Source of the DNA: Candidatus Methanimicrococcus odontotermitis
Lineage (GTDB): Archaea > Halobacteriota > Methanosarcinia > Methanosarcinales > Methanosarcinaceae
Length of the DNA: 34,981 bases
Direction of reading: 5' to 3'
NCBI GenBank assembly: GCA_031286065.1
Contig: JAITUZ010000031.1
Span: forward strand, 1-34,981
Shown: piece by piece, positions 23,487 to 32,338 of the stretch
How positions within the stretch are numbered: position 1 is the first letter of the stretch
Layout: each line of letters begins with the position of its first letter
The notes under the pieces: generated by a model
What the model was told of the DNA's origin: nothing
Databases searched by the model: none
The model's input: only the letters and a program-made list of their open reading frames with translations
Translations under genes and position numbers: made by a program

Positions 23487-26393
23487 ATGAAAGAAAGGCT
23501 TTACAGATATTATCCCGAAGATTTCGGGCGGCTTAATTTCCGAGTTCTTCATATGGATTTGGATTTTGATATTTTTGACGATTACACGATTGTCACTTCC
23601 CGGCTTCATCTCAAAAATACGGACAATCCCGCCGATAAAATTTCATTGAACTGCCGCGGCTTGGAAATTTTGGAAGTCCGCGCGCAGAATTTGGAAAAAT
23701 ACGATTACAGGCAAAAAGACGCTTTTTTGGATATTTACTTCAATCCGCCGGTTCAGCGGAACGAAACCGTCGAAATCATGACCAAAACGATCTGCCGCCC
23801 GACTCGAAATCTGCTGGAAGGCCTTTATTATGACGAAACGCCGGCCGGCGCGCCGCCGCAGCAAATTACGCAGTGTCAGCAATGGGGTTTTCAGCGCATC
23901 GTTCCCTGCATTGACGACATGACCGCCAAATGCACTTACAGAACAGTCATCCGCGCCGACTCGCGCTATACGAATCTCATCACAAACGGCGATATCGCCG
24001 TTCCCCGGAAAACCGTTTCGTCCGATCCGGTTTCCGGTCTTTCGCGCGATGAAATCGTTTATGAAAATATGAAAACGCCGATGGCTCCTTATTTGTTTTT
24101 CCTCGGCGCCGGCACTTATGATACGTATACGCGCGAATTTGAATACCCCGATGACTCTTGCTTCGATTTGGAGCTTCTGATCCCGCCCGGATCCGATAAA
24201 AATTACGCCGAACAATCTTTGGATATTTTACAGGATGCGGCCATGTGGATTTATCTCTTTACAGGTCCCGAAAGCCATAAAGACGTTGATATTAAAAAGC
24301 AGATTTTTGATTTAATCAAACTGCGCGACCACTTAAAGCACAATCTTAACTCCGCTTCCATCAATCCCTTAAACCTGAACAAGACAATGGACAATCTCGG
24401 CGCTGTCCGCGGCAAAATCGCCGTTCTTTCCAAAGGACTGACGTTCGGCTACAAGTACACCGGCACCGTCTATCGTGAGATCGGCATGCAGAATTCCGAT
24501 TTCGGCGGCATGGAAAACGTCGGCAACACCACCATTACGACCAACCGCATCATGCCGTCCAAAAATATGCTTGACGGCGCGTTTGAATACATGGCCGACG
24601 TTAAAGTGCATGAATATTATCACAACATCAACGGCTCGGAAGTGACCGGAAACAGTCCGTTTGAAATCTGGCTCAACGAAGCCGTGACCGTTCTCATTGA
24701 AAATGAATTTCACGCTTATTTTTTCGGCGAAGAATACACGCGCCTTCAAACCCTCCTCAGCCTGTACGCGCCCGTATCGGGAACTTTTGCTCTGGACTCA
24801 AGCGCGTCATCCATGCCGATTCTGCCTGAAGGTTTCAACGACCCCAATGATTTGATCACTTCCGTTACTTACGTCAAAGCGCCTGAATTCGTTCAAATGA
24901 TTGAAACGCTCCTCGGAAAAGGCACATTTTCGCGCGGCTTGGACGCTTACCACCGTAAATACAGCCACAAAAACGCCCGTACGTTTGATTGGGTCCATGA
25001 AATGGAAGTTATTTCCGGCGTGCAGCTGATGCGCATGTCAAACAGCTGGCTGCACCAAACAGGTTTTCCTGTCCTTTCCGTCTCCAAAACATATGACGCG
25101 TCAAACGGCGAATTCCGCATGAAATTAGTCCAAAATATTCCTTACACCAAACAGCCTTGGCAATTCCCGTTCTCATATGCGCTTTGCGACAGAAAAGGCC
25201 GTGTTATTCATGAAGACGTTTATTTCGTTCAGCAGCGCGAAGAAGAAATCGTTCTCAAAGACGTTGATCAGCCCTCTTTTGTTTCTCTGAACCGCGGCGG
25301 TTCGTTCTACGGTAAAATAGAAACTGCTGCCGACACAAAAGAATTGCTGATACAGGCAAAGAAAGACAAAGATATTATCAGCCGCTGGCTGGCGTTTTAT
25401 AAGCTGACGGATATGGAAAAAAAATATCTGCTGTTTCACAGAAACGCTGATGTCGGTGCCGGATATATTGATTTGTATCATGAACTGCTCTGCGACCACG
25501 CCCTTTTGGAAATGACGGGCGGTCTTTTCCTGACGCTTTTTGAATCCGCGGACGATGAAGAATACGCTCATCATTACAAAGAACTCTACAGTGTCCGGTT
25601 AAGGCTCCAGAAAGCCATTGCGAAAACGCACGAGAATTCACTTAAAATCATTTACGCCGATTATTCCGAAACGCAGGACTCTGAAGAAGATAAACTCTTT
25701 TCAATGCGCGGCTCCTTGCGGCTGAAAGCCGGTCAAATCAAGCGCCGCCAGGTGAAAAATAATGCGCTTCGATTGCTGTCTGTTTTGGACACGCCCGAAA
25801 TCCACGCTCTGGTCAAGCGCCAGTTTTTAACGGCTGTCAACGCGACTGACCGCGCCGTCGCTTTTGCCGCGTGGCTGAACAGTTCGGCGCCGGAAAAACG
25901 CGAACTGACACAAATATATATGGAAGAATGCAAGAAAGATTTGGTCGCGTGGGAGGCGTTTTTGTCCGCCGTCGCGAGCACGGACGCTCCCGACTGTCTG
26001 GAACTTGTCAAAATGGTTGAAAGCGATCCTGTTTTCCGCATTGAGCAGGCTAATGACCAGCGCGCGCTTTACGGCGCGTTTGCCCGCAACAGAAAATATT
26101 CGTTGCAAACGCCCGAAGGCTTGGAATTCTTAAAGCAGACGATCATTCGCCTGGCAGGCATTAACGAATACAGCACAGTCGGCTTATTAAATGCCTTCTC
26201 TATTATTGATTTCATGAATCCGAAATATTATATCCCGCTGGTCGGTGTTCTGGTGACGATTGCTGAAACGATCGACCCTGAAAAGTCACCGAGCGTTTAT
26301 AACAGAATCATAAAACTGCTTGTCGGCGCGCCCAAAGCGGTCAAATTGTATGAGAAAGAAGTTCATGAAATTTCTTTCTTTCAAAAAGATTGA
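23487..26393 (+). CDS. M1-family zinc aminopeptidase
   Basis: 968 residues. Members remove N-terminal amino acids from peptides in the cytoplasm. The N-terminal beta-saddle domain (about 1-190) is followed by the thermolysin-like catalytic domain. This has the exopeptidase motif G-M-E-N at 341-344, the zinc motif HEYYH at 375-379, and the third ligand Glu398 eighteen residues later (WLNEA). A beta domain and a long C-terminal helical ERAP1/PepN-like domain (about 640-968) follow. All catalytic residues are present. No signal peptide is seen. It is transcribed away from the phosphopantoate ligase gene, and its promoter suggests a leaderless message. An insertion of about 60 residues between the saddle and catalytic motifs (about 255-310, KDVDIKKQIFDLIKL region) looks like a lineage feature. 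Confidence 0.93.
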   Translation: MKERLYRYYPEDFGRLNFRVLHMDLDFDIFDDYTIVTSRLHLKNTDNPADKISLNCRGLEILEVRAQNLEKYDYRQKDAFLDIYFNPPVQRNETVEIMTKTICRPTRNLLEGLYYDETPAGAPPQQITQCQQWGFQRIVPCIDDMTAKCTYRTVIRADSRYTNLITNGDIAVPRKTVSSDPVSGLSRDEIVYENMKTPMAPYLFFLGAGTYDTYTREFEYPDDSCFDLELLIPPGSDKNYAEQSLDILQDAAMWIYLFTGPESHKDVDIKKQIFDLIKLRDHLKHNLNSASINPLNLNKTMDNLGAVRGKIAVLSKGLTFGYKYTGTVYREIGMQNSDFGGMENVGNTTITTNRIMPSKNMLDGAFEYMADVKVHEYYHNINGSEVTGNSPFEIWLNEAVTVLIENEFHAYFFGEEYTRLQTLLSLYAPVSGTFALDSSASSMPILPEGFNDPNDLITSVTYVKAPEFVQMIETLLGKGTFSRGLDAYHRKYSHKNARTFDWVHEMEVISGVQLMRMSNSWLHQTGFPVLSVSKTYDASNGEFRMKLVQNIPYTKQPWQFPFSYALCDRKGRVIHEDVYFVQQREEEIVLKDVDQPSFVSLNRGGSFYGKIETAADTKELLIQAKKDKDIISRWLAFYKLTDMEKKYLLFHRNADVGAGYIDLYHELLCDHALLEMTGGLFLTLFESADDEEYAHHYKELYSVRLRLQKAIAKTHENSLKIIYADYSETQDSEEDKLFSMRGSLRLKAGQIKRRQVKNNALRLLSVLDTPEIHALVKRQFLTAVNATDRAVAFAAWLNSSAPEKRELTQIYMEECKKDLVAWEAFLSAVASTDAPDCLELVKMVESDPVFRIEQANDQRALYGAFARNRKYSLQTPEGLEFLKQTIIRLAGINEYSTVGLLNAFSIIDFMNPKYYIPLVGVLVTIAETIDPEKSPSVYNRIIKLLVGAPKAVKLYEKEVHEISFFQKD

Positions 26394-26488
26394 AAAACGG
26401 CTTGACGATTCAATTCAATTTTGTTCACAATCAGCAAAAAAATCATAAAGGAATAAAGATATCTTTGTTATTCTAAGTTAATTTCTTG

Positions 26489-26519
26489 TTCGGATAAATG
26501 TCAAAACCATTCGTCCGAA
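26489..26519. other. Stem-loop downstream of the aminopeptidase gene
   Basis: TTCGGA (26489-26494) pairs with TCCGAA (26514-26519), with an inner AATG/CATT helix and a TCAAAAC loop. It may belong to the aminopeptidase terminator or the kinase leader. Confidence 0.4.
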
Positions 26520-26534
26520 TCAAAAACGGGTTTG

Positions 26535-26558
26535 TTTCAAAACGAACATGTTTTGGAA
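26535..26558. other. Second stem-loop upstream of the AK6-like kinase gene
   Basis: TTTCAAAAC (26535-26543), loop GAACAT, GTTTTGGAA (26550-26558): a 9-bp stem with one G-U pair, 49 bases before the kinase ATG. With the stem at 26489 it makes the 213-base gap unusually structured. Confidence 0.4.
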
Positions 26559-26606
26559 AACGAAAAAGCGGGGTTATTTAATTGATTATACAGGTGATCG
26601 GAAACA

Positions 26607-27428
26607 ATGACTGACATTTTTTTCCCTCCTTTCTTAACAATTGCGTTAACAGGAACTCCCGGAACAGGAAAGACTGAAGTTTCAAAACGTCTTGAAGCCT
26701 GCGGATACCGCGTTCTTCACGTCACGGAATTTATTAAAGCGTACAACATCCCGTCTGACCGCGATGAGGAACGGGAGTGCGATGTTGTTGACATGGACGC
26801 GCTGGAAGAAGCTGTTTTTGAATACCAGAAGCGTATTCGCCATGAATTCAATCAAAAAGTTTTCACCGGCGGTTTGGAACTTGCCGATTTCCGTAAAACC
26901 CCCGATTTTTTCCCCGTTTTACTGGTCGAAAGCCATCTGGCGCATTATTTGTGTGATTTGTCTGTCGTTTTGAGGACGCATCCGCATACGCTTAAGGATC
27001 GTTTGAGTGAGCGCGGCTATTCTGATAAAAAAATCATGGAAAATGTTTTAGCGGAATCTATCGATGTTGTTCTGTGCGATTGTTTTGATTATTGCCGCCG
27101 CGTTTATGAAATTGAAACCACGAATATAACGGTCGAGGAAACGGCTGAGTGCCTCAAAGAACTGATTCACGCGCTTTATGACGACGAATTAAAAGCGTAT
27201 GAGCATTTAATGGGTAAAATGGAAACTTTTTCAAGTAATGCCGCCGCGCAGCAGGCCATTGCCGCCGGACTTCCGATTTCCGACATCGTTAATACTTACG
27301 CTTTTGAAGACAATGGCGCAATCGTTTACAGCGATAACGATGACATCGGCGATTACGCCGTTGAAAAAAACCCGATTCTGGTGAAATACCTGCCCGGTAA
27401 AAACGACTGGATCGAGTTAACGGAATAA
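26607..27428 (+). CDS. AK6/Fap7-like nucleotide kinase with C-terminal extension
   Basis: 273 residues. The first 185 or so form a small P-loop kinase of the AK6/Fap7 group (COG1936), with Walker A GTPGTGKT at 16-23, an NMP-binding segment, and the lid RTHPHTLKDRLSERGYSDKK with the following ENVLAE. In archaea and eukaryotes this group combines adenylate kinase/ATPase activity with a role in small-subunit ribosome maturation. Family members are usually about 170-190 residues; here about 85 more residues follow, acidic and with the repeat-like NTYAFEDNGAIVYSDNDD, of unknown function. The start is well supported by AGGTGAT eight bases upstream. Confidence 0.88.
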   Translation: MTDIFFPPFLTIALTGTPGTGKTEVSKRLEACGYRVLHVTEFIKAYNIPSDRDEERECDVVDMDALEEAVFEYQKRIRHEFNQKVFTGGLELADFRKTPDFFPVLLVESHLAHYLCDLSVVLRTHPHTLKDRLSERGYSDKKIMENVLAESIDVVLCDCFDYCRRVYEIETTNITVEETAECLKELIHALYDDELKAYEHLMGKMETFSSNAAAQQAIAAGLPISDIVNTYAFEDNGAIVYSDNDDIGDYAVEKNPILVKYLPGKNDWIELTE

Positions 27429-27541
27429 TTTTGTTTTTTCGTTTTTTATTTTTATGCCGTTTTGGAACCCTTCGGGTTAACCCATTCTCAAACGAATTTG
27501 ATCCGGATTTTATTCTCAAACGGGCGATATGTTATAAATGG

Positions 27542-27555
27542 ATATTTATAAATAT
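27542..27555 (+). promoter_or_regulatory. TATA-rich palindrome before the membrane-anchored unknown gene
   Basis: ATATTTATAAATAT is a perfect 14-base palindrome containing a TATA box, 77 bases before the ATG at 27632. Just upstream, ATTCTCAAACG occurs twice (27484-27494 and 27512-27522), 28 bases apart, as a possible regulator site. AACCC-TTC-GGGTT at 27466-27478 is a short hairpin after the kinase gene. Confidence 0.4.
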
Positions 27556-27631
27556 TTTTGAGTAATAAATTAAAAATGTCCGATACAGGCATTCCGTGAC
27601 GGTTGCATACTGATCAAGAAGGGATAAATAA

Positions 27632-28171
27632 ATGCCGTCTAAATCTATACTCATGGCATTCTTGGTGCTTTTCGTTCTCTTTTCATTTGCGTCTTTTATA
27701 TATGATGAAGGAAACGCAGACAGATTCGATATCCGCAAATCATCGGATTTGCCTCTGAATGAGACAGAAATTGCGGAAATGGCTGAAAAAAACACGCCGG
27801 CCATTGATCCGGCGGAGTTTGAATGGAGAAAGTCAGATAAAAACACTCTTGCCGTATATGGCGAACTCCCGTCAAAAGAGGGAACCGTATCATATGATTG
27901 GCATCTTCTTCTTATGACAATTTCAGACTCTGTTCAAAGTGATCCCGCTTTGGAAGAATACACTTATGCCTACGGCGGTTCAATTTTCGGATACGGTGCG
28001 ACTTATGCCGGCGGATATATGATCGTAGAGATAGCGTTTGACCGTGCCGAACAATTAACGGAAGAAGATTTAGAAATAATAAAAAATGTTTTTGAAAAAC
28101 ACGTGAATAAATACGGAGTAAAAGATCTTCCGATTGTCATCGCTTGTGAAAATATGGCTGTAATGTCTTGA
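27632..28171 (+). CDS. Unknown protein with N-terminal membrane anchor
   Basis: 179 residues; no family recognised. Residues 5-23 (SILMAFLVLFVLFSFASF) are hydrophobic and act as a signal peptide or membrane anchor; there is no lipobox cysteine. The rest is acidic and soluble, so it probably lies outside the cell membrane. A glycine/aromatic patch, YTYAYGGSIFGYGATYAGGY (about 109-128), stands out, followed by an acidic helix (DRAEQLTEEDLEIIKNVFEK) that could form an alpha/beta sandwich. AAGGGATAA lies before the ATG, and a TATA-rich palindrome is upstream, so it is likely its own transcription unit. Confidence 0.7.
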   Translation: MPSKSILMAFLVLFVLFSFASFIYDEGNADRFDIRKSSDLPLNETEIAEMAEKNTPAIDPAEFEWRKSDKNTLAVYGELPSKEGTVSYDWHLLLMTISDSVQSDPALEEYTYAYGGSIFGYGATYAGGYMIVEIAFDRAEQLTEEDLEIIKNVFEKHVNKYGVKDLPIVIACENMAVMS

Positions 28172-28178
28172 GTAATGA

Positions 28179-28388
28179 GGAGATAGTCAGACCTGCCCTT
28201 CTCTGAAAACGGAACGGCAGGCGCACTTTATCAACCTGAATATAGATTTGGACTTAGAAGATTTGGCAGAACAACCGGAAATTTTATTTTTCGCTCATTT
28301 ATATTCTTTTAACCCGGCCGTTTTTCATTTTGCCGTGAAACCGGAAGATTTTTTTTGGCTTACTCGTCATTTCCGGCCACTCTTTTAA
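28179..28388 (+). other. Open stretch without a start codon, possible gene remnant
   Basis: From 28179 to the TAA at 28386 there are 69 open codons with protein-like composition (for example LNIDLDLEDLAEQPEILF and NPAVFHFAVKPEDFF) but no ATG or GTG near the beginning; a TTG at about 28245 is the only early start. It begins eight bases after the stop of the unknown membrane protein and overlaps the end of nadM on the other strand. It could be the decayed end of a gene, or chance. Confidence 0.2.
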
Positions 28389-28875
28389 TTCGGCAGATGC
28401 CGTTGATATCATCCACAACTTCGGCAACGGTCGGCGGAACGTATTGTGTCCATTCTCGGTTTTTACTTTCAATCATAGATTTGCGGACGGCCGTTCCCGA
28501 GTAAATATTGCGTTCGTGCATTGCGGGGCGGCGGACTTCAATGCCCGCTTCCGTGAAAAGCTGGATCACAAGCGGGTTATTGGAATAGGCGACATCGAAT
28601 TTCGGAGACATGGATTTGACGTGGGAAACCCAAAGAGCGTTGTATTCAACATCCTGAAGCGGAATAATGTAATGGCGGATCGGGAAGTTTTCAAGGGATT
28701 TCAAAACCATTTCGATGCGTTCGCCGGCTGTAAACGGGTCGCGTATCGTATGGCTCTTTTGAGCGCTGCCGATACCGATGACTACTTCGTCAACTTCTTC
28801 GGCAAGCGTGTTTAATATTTTTTCGTGGCCGCAGTGAAAAGGCTGGAAACGGCCGACATAAAACGCTCTCTTCAT
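28360..28875 (-). CDS. nadM: Nicotinamide-nucleotide adenylyltransferase, archaeal type
   Basis: 171 residues, the usual size for the archaeal NadM family. It makes NAD from NMN and ATP. The nucleotidyltransferase motif GRFQPFHCGH is at residues 8-17 and the second ATP motif SGTAVRKSM lies near the C-terminal end; IGIGSAQKSHTIRDPFTAGER is replaced only by small changes from known members. The start codon lies one base after the mer stop, and its GGAG ribosome-binding site is within the end of mer, so translation is coupled to mer. Confidence 0.95.
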   Translation of the reverse strand: MKRAFYVGRFQPFHCGHEKILNTLAEEVDEVVIGIGSAQKSHTIRDPFTAGERIEMVLKSLENFPIRHYIIPLQDVEYNALWVSHVKSMSPKFDVAYSNNPLVIQLFTEAGIEVRRPAMHERNIYSGTAVRKSMIESKNREWTQYVPPTVAEVVDDINGICRIKRVAGNDE

Positions 28876-28876
28876 T

Positions 28877-29930
<1,054 letters not shown>

Positions 29931-30022
29931 TATTACATGAATGACACATATTTTTCCAAAAAAACAAAATTTCATTATTAAATTATGTGCCGACGCGAAA
30001 ATTCCAATTTTGGTGAAATAAT

Positions 30023-31738
30023 TTGGGTTATCAAGAATTTACCGATGCTGATGAAAAGTTCAACGCCGCTTGCCGTGAGATCCTTCTCTCGGCGGTCGCC
30101 GGCGAATTTGAAACGGAGAAAGACCTCGCCAAAATGAAGAAAAAAGTGTGTAAAAAATACGGGCTCTCCACGCTTCCAAGCAACGGCGATATTCTTCTCC
30201 GCGGCGACCCGGAAGAGCAAAAAGCGGTCCGCGACGTGCTTCAGAGAAAGCCGGTCCGAACGATTTCGGGCGTCGCGGTGATTGCGGCGATGACGTCGCC
30301 TGCGCCTTGTCCGCACGGCAAGTGTCTGCCCTGTCCGGGCGGTCCGGATTCGGCGTTTGAATCTCCTCAAAGTTATATGGGACGTGAGCCGGCCGCGATG
30401 CGCGCGTTTGAATTCCGTTTCGATCCGTACGCTCAGGTCAGTTCGCGCCTGAAGCAGCTTAACACCATCGGCCACGATGTTTCCAAAGCGGAACTGATTA
30501 TTATGGGCGGCACATTTTCGGCCAGGTCTGTTGATTATCAGGAATGGTTTGTAAAACGTTGTCTGGAGGCGATGAATGACCACGGTGCCGCCGTCACGGA
30601 ATCCGGCGTTTTTCAATGGCGTTCCCGAGTGCCGAATTATGATTCGATCGGTTCTGCTTATCCGTTTATTTCTCTTGAAGACGTTCAAAAATCAAATGAA
30701 ACGGCTGATGTCCGCAATGTCGGCATGACTCTTGAGACGCGTCCCGATTGGGCGAAAGAGGAGCATATTGACGAATTTTTAAAAATCGGCGGAACGAAAG
30801 TGGAACTTGGCGTTCAAAGCGTTTTTGAAGGCGTTCTCTTAAAAATGAATCGTGGGCATACTGTTTCGGAAACAGCCGACGCCAACCGCCGCCTGCGCGA
30901 CAGCGCGTTTAAAGTCGGTTTTCATATGATGCCCGGTTTGTTTGATACGGATTTTGACCGCGATGTCGAGGGATTTAAAACGCTTTTTGAGAATCCGGAC
31001 TTCAAACCCGATTATTTGAAAATTTATCCAACGCTGGTCACGGAAGGAACGGAACTTTGCAGAATGTGGCAAAACGGAGAATACAGTCCGCTGAATGATG
31101 AAAACGGTCCCGAATTGATTTCCCGAATCAAAGCGGTTCTGCCCAAATGGACGCGCCTTCAGCGGATCCAGCGCGACATTCCGGCGGATCAGATTTTAGC
31201 CGGCATTCAAAAAAGCAACATCCGCCAGGAGGCTGAAAAATTGCTTCATGCCCGCGGCGAAAAATGCAAATGTATCCGCTGCCGCGAAGTCGGCCACAAT
31301 ATCTTAAAAGGAAATCCGCCGCGTCCGGAAAATATCACTCTCCTCGCTGAAAAATACGACTGCTGCGGCGGGCTTGAACACTTCGTTTCTTTTGAAGACA
31401 CCCGCGCCGATGTTTTGGTCGGCTTCATTCGGCTGCGTTTTCCGAATCGGCCGCACCGCCCCGAATTGAAAAATACGGCGCTCATCCGCGAGCTTCATGT
31501 TTACGGCTCGCTCACGCCGCTTGGCGAAACCGCCGACACGCTGTCCGCGCCGCTTGCCGACAACAACCGCTCTTGGCAGCACCGCGGCTACGGCAAAGAG
31601 CTGATCCAAAAAGCGGAGGACCTGGCATCAAGCGCCGGCTATGACAAGATCTCGGTTATCAGCGGCATCGGCGTCCGTGAATATTACAAAAAATACGGAT
31701 ACGTTTTTGACGGCGTTTACATGACGAAAAAATTATGA
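30023..31738 (+). CDS. elp3: Archaeal Elp3, tRNA U34 carboxymethyl-forming enzyme
   Basis: 571 residues from a TTG start at 30023, with GGTG at 30012-30015 as ribosome-binding site. Elp3 joins a radical-SAM domain and a GNAT acetyltransferase domain and adds a carboxymethyl group to uridine 34 of tRNAs. The iron-sulfur cysteines are Cys96, Cys101 and Cys104 (PCPHGKCLPCPGG), followed by PQSYMGREPAAMRA. A zinc-binding cysteine cluster is present at KCKCIRCREVG. The GNAT domain at about 500-571 has RGYGKELI for acetyl-CoA and the end YYKKYGY. It is divergent from mer. Length and motifs match the archaeal single-subunit form. Confidence 0.96.
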   Translation: MGYQEFTDADEKFNAACREILLSAVAGEFETEKDLAKMKKKVCKKYGLSTLPSNGDILLRGDPEEQKAVRDVLQRKPVRTISGVAVIAAMTSPAPCPHGKCLPCPGGPDSAFESPQSYMGREPAAMRAFEFRFDPYAQVSSRLKQLNTIGHDVSKAELIIMGGTFSARSVDYQEWFVKRCLEAMNDHGAAVTESGVFQWRSRVPNYDSIGSAYPFISLEDVQKSNETADVRNVGMTLETRPDWAKEEHIDEFLKIGGTKVELGVQSVFEGVLLKMNRGHTVSETADANRRLRDSAFKVGFHMMPGLFDTDFDRDVEGFKTLFENPDFKPDYLKIYPTLVTEGTELCRMWQNGEYSPLNDENGPELISRIKAVLPKWTRLQRIQRDIPADQILAGIQKSNIRQEAEKLLHARGEKCKCIRCREVGHNILKGNPPRPENITLLAEKYDCCGGLEHFVSFEDTRADVLVGFIRLRFPNRPHRPELKNTALIRELHVYGSLTPLGETADTLSAPLADNNRSWQHRGYGKELIQKAEDLASSAGYDKISVISGIGVREYYKKYGYVFDGVYMTKKL

Positions 31739-31818
31739 TTTTTTCAGCGTCTCTCTTTCAGACAGGCGCGTTTTGTTTTATTTTTTAATCCGGCGCGGCG
31801 TCGCTCAAACATCCGTCT

Positions 31819-31839
31819 GTTTCATTTTAAAATTGAAAC
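31819..31839. terminator. Hairpin between converging elp3 and VOC genes
   Basis: GTTTCA (31819-31824) and TGAAAC (31834-31839) with inner TTTT/AAAA pairing and one bulged T. It lies 80 bases after the elp3 stop and five before the end of the opposing gene, so it may serve both. Confidence 0.35.
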
Positions 31840-31843
31840 GGCA

Positions 31844-32338
31844 TCATTTCAAGCACGCCGTCACAAATTCAATCGGATGTTCCGTCCGCGCCGCGATTTC
31901 TTCTTGCGTCATGCCCTGCGCGGCAAATCTTTTGATAACGGTTTCCATTTTTTCGCTGACATCGACGACATGGTCGTCCAAATCGTAAAAACTGACGGAA
32001 CGCTGACCCCACGTGAATTCAATGACGCCGTGAACGTATTCCAAATCATGCTTTTTCAGATTTTCGGCGAAAGCTTCAAAATCCGCCGTTTCAAAATAAA
32101 GCGTGAAATTATTGCTTCTTTTTTTGATTTCGTTTTCTTTAAATCCGAAAATATCCGTCATGGACGCCTTTGATTGAAGCGTCAGGCCGCTCTCGAATTG
32201 CCGACAGGCGCCGAGATCAAATTTCAGTTTTTGGCCGGCGACGTTTTCATAAAATTTCTGCGCCTTTCCGACGTTTTCAACCGCGATCAAAGGACCGATA
32301 AAGTCAATATTGACATTGATTTTTTGCTCTTCACTCAT
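31844..32338 (-). CDS. VOC (glyoxalase/dioxygenase-fold) protein with HTH-like tail
   Basis: 164 residues. Residues about 10-127 form a single vicinal-oxygen-chelate domain: PLIAVENVGKAQKFYENVAG at the start and EFTWGQRSVSFYDLDDHVVDVSE at the end, typical of glyoxalase-like folds that bind a metal or small ligand. The last 30 residues (ETVIKRFAAQGMTQEEIAAR and onward) look like a helix-turn-helix of the kind that reads MTQEEIAARTEHP, unusual for this fold. It begins with an ATGA overlap of the thiDN stop, so it is translated with that gene. Function unknown; a thiamine-linked job is only suggested by position. Confidence 0.8.
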   Translation of the reverse strand: MSEEQKINVNIDFIGPLIAVENVGKAQKFYENVAGQKLKFDLGACRQFESGLTLQSKASMTDIFGFKENEIKKRSNNFTLYFETADFEAFAENLKKHDLEYVHGVIEFTWGQRSVSFYDLDDHVVDVSEKMETVIKRFAAQGMTQEEIAARTEHPIEFVTACLK

